A stretch of DNA of 64,000 nt. Source: Vitis vinifera. Taxonomy: Eukaryota > Streptophyta > Magnoliopsida > Vitales > Vitaceae. The translations under genes and the position numbers were made by a program. The stretch is from positions 7,946,501 through 8,010,500 of the forward strand of contig NC_081810.1 of NCBI RefSeq assembly GCF_030704535.1, read 5' to 3'. This document shows, in pieces, positions 62,501 through 64,000 of this stretch; within the stretch, counting starts at the first letter, position 1; the number at the start of each line of letters is the position of its first letter. The notes below the pieces were generated by a model that searched no databases, was not told the DNA's origin, and worked only from the letters and a program-made list of their open reading frames with translations.

Positions 62501-64000
62501 TCTTGCCATGGAAAAAGAGTTTTCTGCTCTCCAAAGAAACAACACATGGCATTTAGTTCCACCACCCTCCAATGGCAATATAATTGGTTGTAAATGGGTC
62601 TACAAACTCAAATATAAACCCGATGGAATAGTTGATCGCTATAAGGCTCGGTTAGTTGCACAAGGATTTACTCAAACTCTGGGTCTCGATTATTTTGAGA
62701 CTTTTAGTCCAGTTGTCAAGGCTTCTACTATCCGCATTATACTTGCAGTTGCACTCTCATTTAATTGGTCAGTTCACCAACTTGATGTTCAGAATGCCTT
62801 TCTCCATGGAGATCTTGAAGAGCATGTGTTTATGCATCAACCCCTGGGCTTTATCAATTCTCAATTTCCTTCTCATGTTTGCAAGCTTAACAAGGCTTTA
62901 TATGGCCTTAAGCAAGCCCCCCGGGCATGGTATACCAAACTCAGCACTTCACTTCTTGGCTGGGGATTTCAAGCTTCTCGAGCTGATAGCTCGATGTTTA
63001 TTCATCATTCAACACATGATGTTCTTATTTTACTCATTTATGTAGACGACATACTAGTAACTGGCAGCAATTCAGCTCAGGTTTCGTCATTTATTACTCG
63101 GCTCAATTCTTCTTTTACTCTTCGTGACCTGGGCTATGTCAATTATTTTTTGGGCATTGAAGTAGTTCGTTCTGGTACTATGTTTCATCTCAGTCAGCAC
63201 AACTACACACGAGACCTCTTATCTCGCACAACCATGTTAGAATCCAAGCCTGCTACTACTCTAGGATTGTTAGGACAAACATTATCTCATCTTGATGGTG
63301 AACCTCTCTCGGATGCCACCTTATATCGCAACACGGTTAGTGTGCTTCAGTATTTTACCCTTACCAGACCGGACATTTCTTTTGCTGTTAATAAAGCTTG
63401 TCAATTCATGGCTACACCCACTACTACTCATTGGCTTGCTGTGAAACGGATTTTGCGATATCTCAAAGGCACTTTATCCTATGGCATTCAGATGCAATAG
63501 TCCACCTCGTTGGATATTCATGGATATACTGATGTCGACTGGGCATCTTGTCCAGATGACAGAAGAAGCACCGGTGGCTATGACATCTTCCTTGGTTCGA
63601 ATTTAGTGTCACGGTCTTCCAACAAACAGAAGGTTGTGTCTCGCAGCAGTGCAGAATCTGAGTATCGTGCTCTTGCGTCTGCTACTTCAGAGATTATTTG
63701 GATTCAATATGTTCTACAAGAACTTTGTCTCTCTTCCTTCTCTCCACCTCTACTTTGGTGTGATAATAAAAGTGCAGCTCACTTGGCTGCAAATCCCGTG
63801 TTCCATGCTAGGACCAAACACATTGAAATGAATCTTCACTTTATACGGGATCATGTTCTTTGTAAACAGCTCGTCATTCAGTATCTTCCTTCCGCTGAAC
63901 AGGTTGCTGACATTTTTACTAAACATATTTCAAGCTCCCAGTTCCTTAGTTTTAGAACGAAGCTTTCTGTTGTTCCCTCTCCTGTGAGCTTGCGGGGAGA
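59519..64000 (+). mobile_element. Ty1/copia LTR retrotransposon, right end beyond the window
   Basis: Parts in order: 5' LTR to 59799 (left edge approximate, with an internal ATATAAATA); a tRNA-Met-type primer-binding site at 59800-59811; gag from about 59.9 kb; zinc knuckle near 60.72 kb (CGKFGHTVVRC); protease near 60.89 kb (WFFDTGATHH); integrase about 61.3-62.0 kb (HSRLGHP, DLWGP, RSDNGGEF); reverse transcriptase about 62.5-63.2 kb (KWVYKLKY, LLIYVDDIL); RNase H about 63.5-63.9 kb (SAESEYRAL, FTKHI). The integrase-before-RT order defines copia. A purine-rich GCGGGGAGA at the very end looks like the polypurine tract, so the 3' LTR should start just outside. Nearly full length with about three breaks; a fairly young fossil. 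Confidence 0.93.
59800..59811 (+). other. Primer-binding site of the copia element
   Basis: TGGTATCAGAGC, complementary to the 3' end of initiator tRNA-Met, directly follows the CA end of the 5' LTR. Confidence 0.85.

Overview
The window is plant nuclear DNA, most likely a woody eudicot and probably grapevine (Vitis). This rests on recognising the gene families, the intron-rich genes and the AT-rich spacers full of transposon debris, not on a database search. I can support ten protein-coding genes: RPS4, a plastid ferritin, an FLX-like coiled-coil protein, a P-type PPR protein like Arabidopsis At3g09060, the meiotic gene DFO, an LBD12-type LOB-domain factor, a small CCT-domain protein and three tandem UGT87A-type glycosyltransferases.

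Layout. 1-2.4 kb: 40S ribosomal protein S4 (+), first exon not visible, with a SINE in an intron. 3.5-6.9 kb: eight-exon ferritin gene (-), convergent with RPS4. Its promoter at about 7.0-7.25 kb is a 136-bp block present twice in tandem, each copy with a match to the iron-dependent regulatory sequence (IDRS) of plant ferritin genes. 8.3-14.1 kb: FLX-like gene (-) with a 4.1-kb intron. 15.2-23.3 kb: an 8.1-kb Mutator-like DNA transposon (MULE) with long terminal inverted repeats and a perfect 9-bp target duplication. Its middle holds a 78-bp minisatellite and a 3.3-kb satellite array that reverses orientation at a 24-nt perfect palindrome, giving a giant fold-back. 24.4-26.5 kb: PPR gene (+). 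26.5-31.7 kb: spacer with an MCM5 fragment and a broken membrane-protein copy. 31.7-38.9 kb: DFO (+), with one GC-AG intron and an intron enlarged by an old Ty3/gypsy fossil whose two ends are inverted. 42.9-43.5 kb: LBD12-like (+). 46.6-47.7 kb: CCT protein (+). 51.2-59.2 kb: three UGT87A-type genes in tandem (+); the first has lost the splice donor kept by the other two. 59.5 kb to the end: a Ty1/copia element (+) cut by the window edge just before its 3' LTR.

The genes do not form a pathway. They are ordinary euchromatic neighbours separated by transposon insertions. The most informative local structures are the doubled iron-response promoter, the fold-back satellite inside the MULE, and the uneven state of the UGT87A array.
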